From assembly GCA_017631215.1 (NCBI GenBank), contig JAGBTR010000118.1:1-12616 (forward strand): a stretch of 12,616 nucleotides of DNA, in the 5' to 3' direction. The notes under the pieces were generated by a model, which was not told the DNA's origin, did no database searches, and saw nothing but the letters and a program-made list of their open reading frames with translations. Both the position numbers and the translations under genes were made by a program. Positions within the stretch are counted from its first letter, which is position 1. Each line of letters starts with the position of its first letter. This stretch comes from Clostridia bacterium. Lineage in GTDB: Bacteria > Bacillota > Clostridia > Oscillospirales > CAG-272. Below are positions 1 to 6,592 of the stretch, piece by piece.

Positions 1-13
1 CCATTGCTTTCAT
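1..13 (-). CDS. Start of a truncated minus-strand gene, product unknown
   Basis: Only the first codons (reading MKAM) lie inside the window, so no product can be named. The start is supported by a Shine-Dalgarno match GAGGAAA at about 20-26, five to seven bases from the ATG, and by a TATAAT -10 at 48-53. A second in-frame ATG lies three codons downstream. The gene follows the AAA+ ATPase in the same direction but has its own promoter, which closely resembles that of the ATPase gene, so the two may be co-regulated. Confidence 0.5.
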
Positions 14-47
14 ATCAATTTCCTCATTTCTTTTTTATTACGAGATA

Positions 48-75
48 ATTATATCATTTATAATGTACCGAATTG
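48..75 (-). promoter_or_regulatory. Extended -10 promoter for the gene starting at 13
   Basis: On the minus strand a perfect TATAAT (48-53) is preceded by TGA, which makes an extended -10. No convincing TTGACA-like -35 is present; the best candidate is CAATTC, 16 bases upstream. The start codon lies 34 bases downstream. The block from about 46 to 70 is nearly repeated upstream of the ATPase gene (see findings). Confidence 0.55.
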
Positions 76-80
76 CGTAC

Positions 81-2087
81 TTAACAGAATCCGATACGTC
101 TTTTTTGAGGCTTTGTGGCTTCGGGAATGACGATGTCATCCGCGGTAATTGTTGTGATCTCATCTGTGGTTATGGTCTCGAAGTCTTTTTCGAGAAGGCG
201 AGACGCCTGATTCATCTTTGCCTGCTCAAATACGTTGCGAACGTATCTGCCGTTTCCAAAATCATCGTCGGCCTTGGCAATGTCAAATGCCTTTGCGAGC
301 TTGTCGTAGGCGTCCTTGTCAAGCCTCATACCGTTCTTTCTGCTGACCATATCGGCGATCTGACAAAGCTCCTCACAGTTATAATCGGCAAACGGGACGT
401 GAAAGGCAATACGGGAACGGAGACCCGGATTTTTTGCGAGGAAGCCCTCCATCTTGTTGGGGTAACCCGCAAAAATGACCACCACGTCGGCACGGTGATT
501 TTCCATCTCCTGAACGATGGTGTTGATTGCCTCATCGCCGTAAGAGCCGTCTCGGTCATCCACAAGAGAATATGCCTCGTCGATAAACAAAACACCACCC
601 ATCGCGGCCTTGAATTTTTCCTGAACCGTCTGCGCCGTCCAACCAACGAATCTTCCGACGAGATCCCCACGCCCAACCTCCACGAGATGTCCGCGAGAGA
701 GAAGCCCATTTTCTCGCATGATCCGTGCGAAGAGACGGGCCACGGTGGTTTTTGCCGTGCCGGGATTTCCCGAAAAGATCATATGCATTGCGGGATTGTT
801 TCGCTTCACGCCCTTTTCCTCGTAAAGCTTCTGCATCTTATAGTAATTAAGAGCCTTTTTGATCACCTGCTTGGCCTCGGTAAGACCGATCATCTCCATC
901 AGCTCATCATATGCCGAGCCCTGCGGCTTGGCCTTGACCGTCTCTCCTCGCGCAACGGCAATGTCCTTATACTGCGGATACACGGTGGTTTTCAGCTTTT
1001 GATTGTACCACTCGTCAAATACCGCCTGAAGCTCGGTCGCAAGATAGAAGTGATCGTTCTTGATGTTGGCGAAAAGCATTTTGTCGGTTCGTACGTGGTT
1101 TTCTTTCGCAAGGGCGCTCAAAAAGGTCTTCGCATCCTCACCTCCAATAAAATCCTCGCGCAATTCGACAAACGACATCGTGCCGAGGTTCTCGTAAAAC
1201 TGAGCCTTAACACGTTTACATTCACGCGGGAAGCAAAGAACGGTCAAGACCTTATTGCGATAACGCTTTGCCATATCGCAAATGTTTTCGATGACCTCGC
1301 GCTCGGTGGAGGCATTGGCATCGTCTTCGGCGTCATCACTCGCAAGATAGCGAATGACCACCGCGCCCCCCTCGGAGATTTTATAAAGCGCCTCATAGGT
1401 CATTCTGGAATAACTCTCTCCGGGACGAAAATCGAGGAAGGAGTAACGACAATTCTCAAGACGGAGATTGGCGTGCAGAGCATCCAGGAGAACCTTATAA
1501 ATCTCGCGGCGAATGTCACGGTCATCAGCCTCGACAATATAGTGGACGGGGTGTCCCAATGTGTAAACATATTTTTTGCCGGCATAAATGCGCTCAAGCT
1601 CGGGGATGAGCGTTTCGTTGGTGAAAAGCTTCCTTGCAGAAGCAAAGAGGTCTTCTTCCTTGGCTGCATAATTGACCAGATTTTCACCGAATTCAAGTCC
1701 GCGTCTGCCGCCACAAATGCGGTCAAGTCCAAATTGCTCAAGCACAGCGTCGTCGTCCTCAATATAGCTCTGACGGTCCGCATTGCTCAAAAGGTTTTGC
1801 AGATTGGCGAGAGTAATCTCATCAGGAAACTCGATCTTTGCATTCAGACCGAGGTGCTTTGCACAGCTTTCGGCAAAAGCAACCAAATCAACACTTTGGG
1901 TAGCAATGATGCCCATGGTTACGTAATCCTCTGCAAGAACCGACAAGAAACAGTATCTTGTATTGTTTGCACCGTTGAACTCCGCCGTCCTTGCCGCAAT
2001 CTTGTGCGCAAACTCCATGCGCGTCCTTCTATCACCCTCATTTACTTCACTCGCAATCAACTTCCCGCAAATCTTGAAAAACTGCAT
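81..2087 (-). CDS. CbxX/CfqX (SpoVK-like) AAA+ ATPase with a degenerate N-terminal AAA-like half
   Basis: The protein has 668 residues. The C-terminal half is a CbxX/CfqX-type AAA+ module. It has Walker A GNPGTAKT (440-447, with Ala where Gly is commoner), Walker B VLFIDEA (499-505), a sensor-1 segment FAGYP (539-543), an arginine-finger segment NPGLRSRI (553-560) and sensor-2 GNGRYVRN (611-618). Family members are hexameric remodelling ATPases such as CbbX (Rubisco activase) and SpoVK; the substrate here is unknown. Residues 1-125 form a domain I cannot name. Residues about 175-345 follow the layout of an AAA module but lack Lys in Walker A, DE in Walker B and the arginine finger. The protein has no signal peptide or membrane segment and is probably cytosolic. 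The start is supported by GGGAGGA at 2095-2101 and a TATAAT promoter. The gene is divergent from the GmrSD-type gene. It is far longer than CbbX or SpoVK (about 300 residues). The ATPase class is certain; the role is not. Confidence 0.9.
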   Translation of the reverse strand: MQFFKICGKLIASEVNEGDRRTRMEFAHKIAARTAEFNGANNTRYCFLSVLAEDYVTMGIIATQSVDLVAFAESCAKHLGLNAKIEFPDEITLANLQNLLSNADRQSYIEDDDAVLEQFGLDRICGGRRGLEFGENLVNYAAKEEDLFASARKLFTNETLIPELERIYAGKKYVYTLGHPVHYIVEADDRDIRREIYKVLLDALHANLRLENCRYSFLDFRPGESYSRMTYEALYKISEGGAVVIRYLASDDAEDDANASTEREVIENICDMAKRYRNKVLTVLCFPRECKRVKAQFYENLGTMSFVELREDFIGGEDAKTFLSALAKENHVRTDKMLFANIKNDHFYLATELQAVFDEWYNQKLKTTVYPQYKDIAVARGETVKAKPQGSAYDELMEMIGLTEAKQVIKKALNYYKMQKLYEEKGVKRNNPAMHMIFSGNPGTAKTTVARLFARIMRENGLLSRGHLVEVGRGDLVGRFVGWTAQTVQEKFKAAMGGVLFIDEAYSLVDDRDGSYGDEAINTIVQEMENHRADVVVIFAGYPNKMEGFLAKNPGLRSRIAFHVPFADYNCEELCQIADMVSRKNGMRLDKDAYDKLAKAFDIAKADDDFGNGRYVRNVFEQAKMNQASRLLEKDFETITTDEITTITADDIVIPEATKPQKRRIGFC

Positions 2088-2094
2088 ATAAAAA

Positions 2095-2126
2095 TCCTCC
2101 CGAAACGTTCTTTCGAGAGGATTATA
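2095..2126 (-). promoter_or_regulatory. Extended -10 and ribosome binding site of the AAA+ ATPase gene
   Basis: The minus strand carries TGA followed by TATAAT (2121-2126), then the Shine-Dalgarno GGGAGGA (about 2095-2101) before the ATG at 2087. The leader from the -10 to the ATG is 33 bases. No good -35 is visible at 16-18 bases, as expected for an extended -10 promoter or one that needs an activator. The segment around the -10 matches the promoter at 48-75. Confidence 0.6.
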
Positions 2127-2177
2127 TCATTTTTTATGTACGCAAAAGGGGACGCAAATGTGCATTGCAACAAAAAC

Positions 2178-2206
2178 TTGACTTTGTTAAAAAGTTATGA
2201 TATACT
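2178..2206 (+). promoter_or_regulatory. Promoter of the GmrSD-type gene
   Basis: TTGACT (2178-2183) and TATACT (2201-2206) are separated by exactly 17 bases, with TGA directly before the -10 (extended -10). This is a near-consensus sigma-A promoter. A dyad AACAAA-N8-TTTGTT (2169-2188) is centred on the -35 box and could be an operator. The Shine-Dalgarno GAAAGGA lies at 2231-2237, ten bases before the ATG. Confidence 0.7.
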
Positions 2207-2247
2207 TAATTATACATATATAACACTAAAGAAAGGAACCTTACCTT

Positions 2248-4029
2248 ATGCCAGAATATATGCCCTCAAAAAAAATAAAAGAAGTAGTTGGGCTGGTTGA
2301 AAAATCGGAATGGATTTTGCCGACCTTTCAAAGAAAATATGTTTGGGATCAAGAACAGATTTGCGATCTTTTCGATTCGATTATGCGTGGATACCCAATC
2401 AGTACATTTATGATATGGAAGGTGGAAAAAAAGACTGCAGCCAATAACACTTTTTACAAGTTTTTGACTGACTATCAAGAATGGTGGCGGGAAATTGGTG
2501 AACAATTCACCCCAAAAACCTTAGATTACTATTATGCTGTAATTGACGGTCAACAGAGAATAAATTCCTTGTATATAGGATACTGCGGAAGTTATGCCAC
2601 CAAACTTCCTAGAGTACACTGGAAGAAAGCATATGACGAATCAATACAACCCAAAACCTACTTATACTTAAATCTAGTCGAAGATGCTGACGAAAACACA
2701 TCTAGATTGTACGATTTCAGATTCTTTTCTGATAAGGACTTTCAAGAGATATCTAATCGTTCTTTCTGGTACCGGGTTGGAGATATACTTAAATTACCGT
2801 ATATTGAACATGATGACATAGATGATCGCCTCCCTGATGAATTTGAGGGAACAAGTATATTTAATGATTTTTCTAATGAGCAGAAGCGTACCGCACTAAA
2901 AAAACTTAAAATGCTATATAAAAAAACTTTCCATACTCCAATTATCAACTATTATCAAGAAGATAACCAAAACTTGGAACGCGTTGTTGATGTTTTTGTA
3001 AGAGCAAACGGTGGAGGAACTCCCCTGGAATTCTCCGACTTGGTTATGTCTGTTACAGTTCGTCAATGGCCAGAGGCAAAAGATAAAATTGAAGAATTAA
3101 TAAAATTAATCTATGCAGAAACAGGGATTGCACTAAGCAAAGACTTTGTTTTGAAAGTGTTTTTGACCTTTTTTTCAAAGGATATAAGCTTTCAAATCAA
3201 ATATTTTGAAGACGAAAATCTTAAATTGGTAAATAAAGCAAAAGCTGAATTTGATAAAATCCATAATATTATTTTGGGCTCTTGTAAATTTATCAATCAA
3301 ATCGGATTAAATAACGATACTCTTCGATCGAAGTACGCTTTGATACCTTTGGTTTATTTTTCTTATAAAAACAACTTTGATATTGGGAATGTCGCAAAAG
3401 GAAGAGACAATCATAAGTTAATGGATATATGGATAAAGTCTGCGTTGCTGAAAGGAATGTTTGGCGGCAAGCCAGATGCAGTTCTTCAAAAAATCAAAGG
3501 CATGATTGATTCTACAACTGGAGTTTTTCCTACACAAGATATTTTTGAAGCATTCAAAAACACAACGAGAGATATTCGTATCGATGAAGATTTTATTCGA
3601 GATAAAATAGAAAAGGCTCACTACGGTTCAATAGACTCATATTTGCTTCTTACATTGGCAACCAAACTTGATCCTCAACAACACTATCATGTCGATCATA
3701 TGTATCCGAAAGATATGTTCAAGAAACAGACACTTAAATCTTTTGCTTTTTTGAATAATGATAAAGAACTTTTGAGTTTTTATGATAATAAAAACAATTG
3801 GAATACAGTTGGGAATTTGCAATTACTTAATGCTTCGGAAAACACATCAAAAAACAAATCCAGGCTATCAGTATGGACAGCCAAACCAATCCCCTATAAA
3901 CTATCTGATTATTTTGTTCCAATGGATAACAATTCCCAATATATCGTTGCCGATAATATGTTTAAGGAATTTGTATCCATGCGAAAAGAGCTTTTAGTTA
4001 AGGCTATTTTAAATAACCTCAACATATAA
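2248..4029 (+). CDS. GmrSD-type protein (DUF262 + DUF1524), putative type IV restriction nuclease
   Basis: The protein has 593 residues. The N-terminal DUF262 (GmrS, ParB/Srx-like NTPase) domain shows LPTFQRKYVW (24-33) and the signature IDGQQR (99-104), followed by RANGGGTPL (252-260). The C-terminal DUF1524 (GmrD, His-Me/HNH-like nuclease) domain shows HVDHMYPKD (481-489, presumed catalytic His484) and NTVGNLQLLN (519-528) followed by ENTSKNK (531-537). All key motifs are intact. The known GmrSD enzyme is an NTP-dependent nuclease that cleaves phage DNA with modified cytosines; the related SspE acts with phosphorothioate modification. No DNA-modification gene is visible here, so a stand-alone type IV role is the simplest inference. 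The GC content, about one third by eye, is far below all neighbours, which suggests recent transfer. The gene has its own consensus promoter and a terminator shared with the convergent WYL gene. An alternative start is Met5. Confidence 0.9.
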   Translation: MPEYMPSKKIKEVVGLVEKSEWILPTFQRKYVWDQEQICDLFDSIMRGYPISTFMIWKVEKKTAANNTFYKFLTDYQEWWREIGEQFTPKTLDYYYAVIDGQQRINSLYIGYCGSYATKLPRVHWKKAYDESIQPKTYLYLNLVEDADENTSRLYDFRFFSDKDFQEISNRSFWYRVGDILKLPYIEHDDIDDRLPDEFEGTSIFNDFSNEQKRTALKKLKMLYKKTFHTPIINYYQEDNQNLERVVDVFVRANGGGTPLEFSDLVMSVTVRQWPEAKDKIEELIKLIYAETGIALSKDFVLKVFLTFFSKDISFQIKYFEDENLKLVNKAKAEFDKIHNIILGSCKFINQIGLNNDTLRSKYALIPLVYFSYKNNFDIGNVAKGRDNHKLMDIWIKSALLKGMFGGKPDAVLQKIKGMIDSTTGVFPTQDIFEAFKNTTRDIRIDEDFIRDKIEKAHYGSIDSYLLLTLATKLDPQQHYHVDHMYPKDMFKKQTLKSFAFLNNDKELLSFYDNKNNWNTVGNLQLLNASENTSKNKSRLSVWTAKPIPYKLSDYFVPMDNNSQYIVADNMFKEFVSMRKELLVKAILNNLNI

Positions 4030-4050
4030 ACTTTCTACATTTAACTTTTT

Positions 4051-4097
4051 AAAAAAAAACACGACGCGGGAGTTGAAAGTCTCTCTGCGTCGTTTTG
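4051..4097. terminator. Bidirectional intrinsic terminator between the GmrSD-type and WYL genes
   Basis: The stem pairs ACGACGC (4061-4067) with GCGTCGT (4087-4093), extended inward by GGGAG and CTCTC with one wobble pair. The plus strand continues into TTTTG. On the minus strand, nine A residues at 4051-4059 become a strong U-tract. It therefore ends the plus-strand GmrSD-type gene (stop at 4029) and, more strongly, the minus-strand WYL gene (stop at 4106). Confidence 0.8.
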
Positions 4098-4105
4098 TTG
4101 TTGTT

Positions 4106-5107
4106 TCAATATCTACTTTTTATTGAATATATAAGCATCGCTTTTTTTAGACTCTCGCTTATTCTTTTTCTCAACCTCTCCGGCTTCGTCACCTCAACGT
4201 GATTGAGGTACTGCAGCGCCCAATATTCCATAGCGTTGGGGCTGGCGATAAGCTCGACCTGAACCTTCTTGTCGTTATCGGGAAGCACTGACATTTTGAT
4301 ATCCTTGCCGAACCAATCGACGATCTGGTCGACGATATACTCATCGGCAATAAACACAATGCGCTCGGGGGTATCGGTATACATATAGGGCATCGCAGAT
4401 GCGATCTTCTTGAAATCAAGTCCGTTTTCATAGCCCTTTACGCTTGTGATCGGCGTAGCGGGCTTATCGTAAATGCGCATATTTGTAATGTGGTCAAGTC
4501 TGTGAAAGGTCATATTGCCCCAATAGTCGCTATACCCCATGAGATAATATCTCTGGTTGTGTAAGATGAGCTGATAGGGGCTGACGCGCTGAAACGAGGA
4601 TCTGTGAAGCTTTGCGTCAACGCCGTATTTGTTATAATCGTACTGCACCTGCTTACAGCTTGCAATCGCCTCATCGATCACGTCAATATTATAAAATATC
4701 GCTTGGTTTTCGGTTTTGCTCCAATCGTTGACCGAGTATACGTTCTTGACGTGCGAGCGGAAATATTTATTGGAGAGTCCGCAGAGCCTCTCGATCAAAT
4801 CCTTGGAGTGCTTGGCGGTAATATGCTTGCTTTGAAGCACACCGTCAATCAAGAGTCGAAGCTCGGAGTCCTCAAACTCGCGGCTGTCGATATAGCTTCC
4901 CGCGCGGCGAGAGCCGATATCAATTCCGGCATCGCGCAGATCGGCAATGTTCTTGCCCACCGCCTTGCGCTCCATTTCAATGCCGTAATCCTTTTTAAGA
5001 TATTTGATAATATCCTCTTGCGTCAGCGGATGATCGTAATCGCTATGCTTTTGCAGTATCTGCCAAATACGCAAAAGGGCTAATTTTTTGGGTTCAAGGC
5101 CTGCCAT
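4106..5107 (-). CDS. HTH-WYL domain transcriptional regulator
   Basis: The protein has 333 residues, the usual length for this class. Residues about 8-68 form a winged-helix DNA-binding domain (KKLALLRIWQILQKH; TQEDIIKYLKKDYGIEMERKAVGKNIADLRDAGIDI). The WYL domain covers about 138-212, with RYYLMGY (186-192) where WYL normally stands and FHRLDHI (201-207). A WCX-type C-terminal extension covers about 245-330. WYL proteins sense ligands, often nucleic-acid derived, and many, such as BrxR and CapW, repress anti-phage genes; that link is inferred here from the GmrSD-type neighbour. The start is supported by AAGGAG (5115-5120), seven bases upstream of the ATG. The gene has its own promoter with overlapping dyads, which hints at autoregulation. 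Membership of the family is secure, but the target is unknown. Confidence 0.9.
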   Translation of the reverse strand: MAGLEPKKLALLRIWQILQKHSDYDHPLTQEDIIKYLKKDYGIEMERKAVGKNIADLRDAGIDIGSRRAGSYIDSREFEDSELRLLIDGVLQSKHITAKHSKDLIERLCGLSNKYFRSHVKNVYSVNDWSKTENQAIFYNIDVIDEAIASCKQVQYDYNKYGVDAKLHRSSFQRVSPYQLILHNQRYYLMGYSDYWGNMTFHRLDHITNMRIYDKPATPITSVKGYENGLDFKKIASAMPYMYTDTPERIVFIADEYIVDQIVDWFGKDIKMSVLPDNDKKVQVELIASPNAMEYWALQYLNHVEVTKPERLRKRISESLKKAMLIYSIKSRY

Positions 5108-5207
5108 AATCTTACTCCTTTACTTTTTTGTCTTATATAGCCCCATTGGCTACGGGAATATGATGGATGTCAATTCCTTCAATCGATATAAACTGATCTT
5201 TAATTAC

Positions 5208-5236
5208 ATTATAGCACATAATTTTCAAATTTACAA
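5208..5236 (-). promoter_or_regulatory. Promoter of the WYL regulator gene
   Basis: On the minus strand, TTGTAA (5231-5236) is followed after exactly 17 bases by TATAAT (5208-5213), with TGC directly before the -10 (extended -10). The predicted leader is about 95 bases long. A dyad overlaps the -35 box. Confidence 0.7.
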
Positions 5237-5250
5237 CCGTTGTGCGACAA
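5233..5250. promoter_or_regulatory. Candidate operator at the WYL promoter: overlapping ACAA/TTGT dyads
   Basis: ACAACCGTTGT (5233-5243) is a perfect dyad with a one-base centre. It overlaps TTGTGCGACAA (5240-5250), a second dyad (TTGT-N3-ACAA). The first covers part of the -35 hexamer, the position expected for a repressor site. The assignment to the WYL protein itself is inference. Confidence 0.35.
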
Positions 5251-5362
5251 TTTCGGGACATAATATTTCGGATCGATTCTCAAAGCGGCGCAAGCGGTTG
5301 ATATTTGTAGCTGAACCGTCTTGAATGTTGCAACGGCGGCACTTACGGCGATACAAGAACAA

Positions 5363-5394
5363 AGAGCTCCATCCTGCAGGCAGGACAGAGCTCT
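5363..5394. terminator. Hairpin ending the rsmA operon
   Basis: AGAGCTC (5363-5369) and TCCTGC (5372-5377) pair with GCAGGA (5380-5385) and GAGCTCT (5388-5394), giving about 13 base pairs with a two-base internal mismatch and a tight loop. On the minus strand it is followed by TTTGTTCTTG, an imperfect U-tract; on the plus strand by GATCTTTTTG. It lies 38 bases past the methyltransferase stop, so it most likely ends that transcript. Confidence 0.65.
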
Positions 5395-5431
5395 GATCTT
5401 TTTGTCGATGACGCGTCGGGCGACCGACCTC

Positions 5432-6559
5432 TTATCTCTTGGGCTTGAAGAACTGATACAGTGAGCAGGGAAGCATACCGTTGTACAGCTTGCGGATCTT
5501 GTCGGCGCGGCGACCGTACAATCTCTCGAAGCTCTCGCACGAGGTCAGCACGTAGACCTGCCAGGGCTCGAAGGTGGCAAACTGCTTGCCGATGGCGCGG
5601 TAGAGCTGCTCGACCTCGGCTTGCGTCATCAGGCGCTCGCCGTAGGGAGGATTGCACAGAATGGTACCGCGGCGGTCGGGCTTGACGATGGTTCGCGCAT
5701 CGGCGGTGAAGATGTTCATACAATCCTCGACACCCGCGCGCAGGGCGCAGTCGTAGGTCATATCGGTCATATCCTCGTCGATGTCGGATGCCCAGACCTC
5801 ACATCCCGTGTCGGTGCGGATGGCGGCGGTGGCACTCTCGCGTGCCGCTCTCCAAAGGGCGTCGGGCAGGCGGGCAAAGCGCTCACCCGCGAACGACCGA
5901 CCAAGACCGGGTGCGCGGTTTTGCAATATCATTGCCGTCTCGATGGCGATGGTGCCCGAGCCGCAAAAGGGATCCCAAAACAGCACGTCGGGGCGGGGAC
6001 GGGCGGTCAGCGCCATAGCGGCGGCGAGCGTCTCGCGCAAGGGGGCAACGCCCGCGTGGGGACGGTAGCCGCGCTTGTGCAGTGCTTGCCCCGAGGTGTC
6101 GATGAGAAGCATCGCCTCGTCCTTGAGCAAGAAAAACTCGACCGCATAGGTCACGCCGCTGTCCTGCTCGAACCATTTGATGCCGTAGCGGGCGGACAGC
6201 GCATCCACGACGGCGCGGTTGACGATCTTCTGGCAGGCGGGAATGGAGGTCAGCGCGCTCTTGATGCTGTGACCGCTGATGGGGAAGGCGTCGCGCTCAC
6301 CGATCCATTCGTCCCAAGCGAGGGCGCGCGTGCCCTCGTACAGCTCGTCGAAGGTGGCGGCGTGGAAGCGTCCCATCAATATGAAGACGCGCTCGGCACA
6401 GCGCAGGCCGATGTTGACGCGGGGGATGTCCCCCTCCTCGCCCTCAAAAATGACGCGGCCGTCCATCGTCTCGATGCGACGAAGCCCGAGGGCGTCGATC
6501 TCCTCGCCCAGTGGCCGTTCCAAGCCGAAAAGGCAGGTTGCTACAAGTTGAATTTTCAT
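5432..6559 (-). CDS. THUMP-domain class I SAM-dependent RNA (guanine-N2) methyltransferase, RlmL/YpsC family
   Basis: The protein has 375 residues, typical of the stand-alone YpsC/RlmL-N type. An N-terminal ferredoxin-like and THUMP region (about 1-155) binds RNA. The linker motif LHKRGYR (160-166) is characteristic. The Rossmann methyltransferase domain shows the SAM-binding motif DPFCGSGTIAIE (196-207), an acidic motif ASDIDEDM (257-264) and the catalytic NPPYGER (303-309). Family members add m2G to 23S rRNA; E. coli RlmL makes m2G2445. The exact base here is inferred only from the family. The start has GAGGAAA at about 6563-6569. It lies 33 bases after the YhaN-like gene and is the last gene of the rsmA operon, before the hairpin at 5363-5394. 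It is GC-rich like the rest of the operon. Confidence 0.9.
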   Translation of the reverse strand: MKIQLVATCLFGLERPLGEEIDALGLRRIETMDGRVIFEGEEGDIPRVNIGLRCAERVFILMGRFHAATFDELYEGTRALAWDEWIGERDAFPISGHSIKSALTSIPACQKIVNRAVVDALSARYGIKWFEQDSGVTYAVEFFLLKDEAMLLIDTSGQALHKRGYRPHAGVAPLRETLAAAMALTARPRPDVLFWDPFCGSGTIAIETAMILQNRAPGLGRSFAGERFARLPDALWRAARESATAAIRTDTGCEVWASDIDEDMTDMTYDCALRAGVEDCMNIFTADARTIVKPDRRGTILCNPPYGERLMTQAEVEQLYRAIGKQFATFEPWQVYVLTSCESFERLYGRRADKIRKLYNGMLPCSLYQFFKPKR

Positions 6560-6592
6560 AGATTTCCTCGAATATGATAAAGTTTTGGGCGG

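Larger units (their letters stand above)
5108..5431. other. Intergenic region between the WYL and RNA methyltransferase genes
   Basis: These 324 bases contain the leader and promoter of the WYL gene (to 5236), the ACAA/TTGT dyads (5233-5250) and the hairpin that ends the rsmA operon (5363-5394). Between 5251 and 5362 I see no gene. There is one small inverted repeat, CGGTT (5295-5299) with AACCG (5314-5318). The base composition shifts here from moderate to high GC. In the WYL leader a small hairpin TAGCC-AATG-GGGCTA (about 5138-5153) is present, with no riboswitch-like structure recognised. Confidence 0.5.

Noticed and set aside
63..2300. A 745-codon open frame on the plus strand, antisense to the AAA+ gene
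   Set aside because: It has no ribosome binding site or protein motifs, it covers the opposite strand of a gene with complete AAA+ motifs, and it runs past the start of the GmrSD-type gene.
2088..4105. GmrSD-type gene as part of an SspBCDE or BREX locus
   Set aside because: No DndBCD/SspBCD, PglX, BrxC or PglZ-like gene is present on either side within the window.
5621..6577. Long plus-strand frame over the RNA methyltransferase
   Set aside because: It mirrors a GC-rich minus-strand gene with clear SAM and NPPY motifs, and no motif is recognisable in the plus frame.
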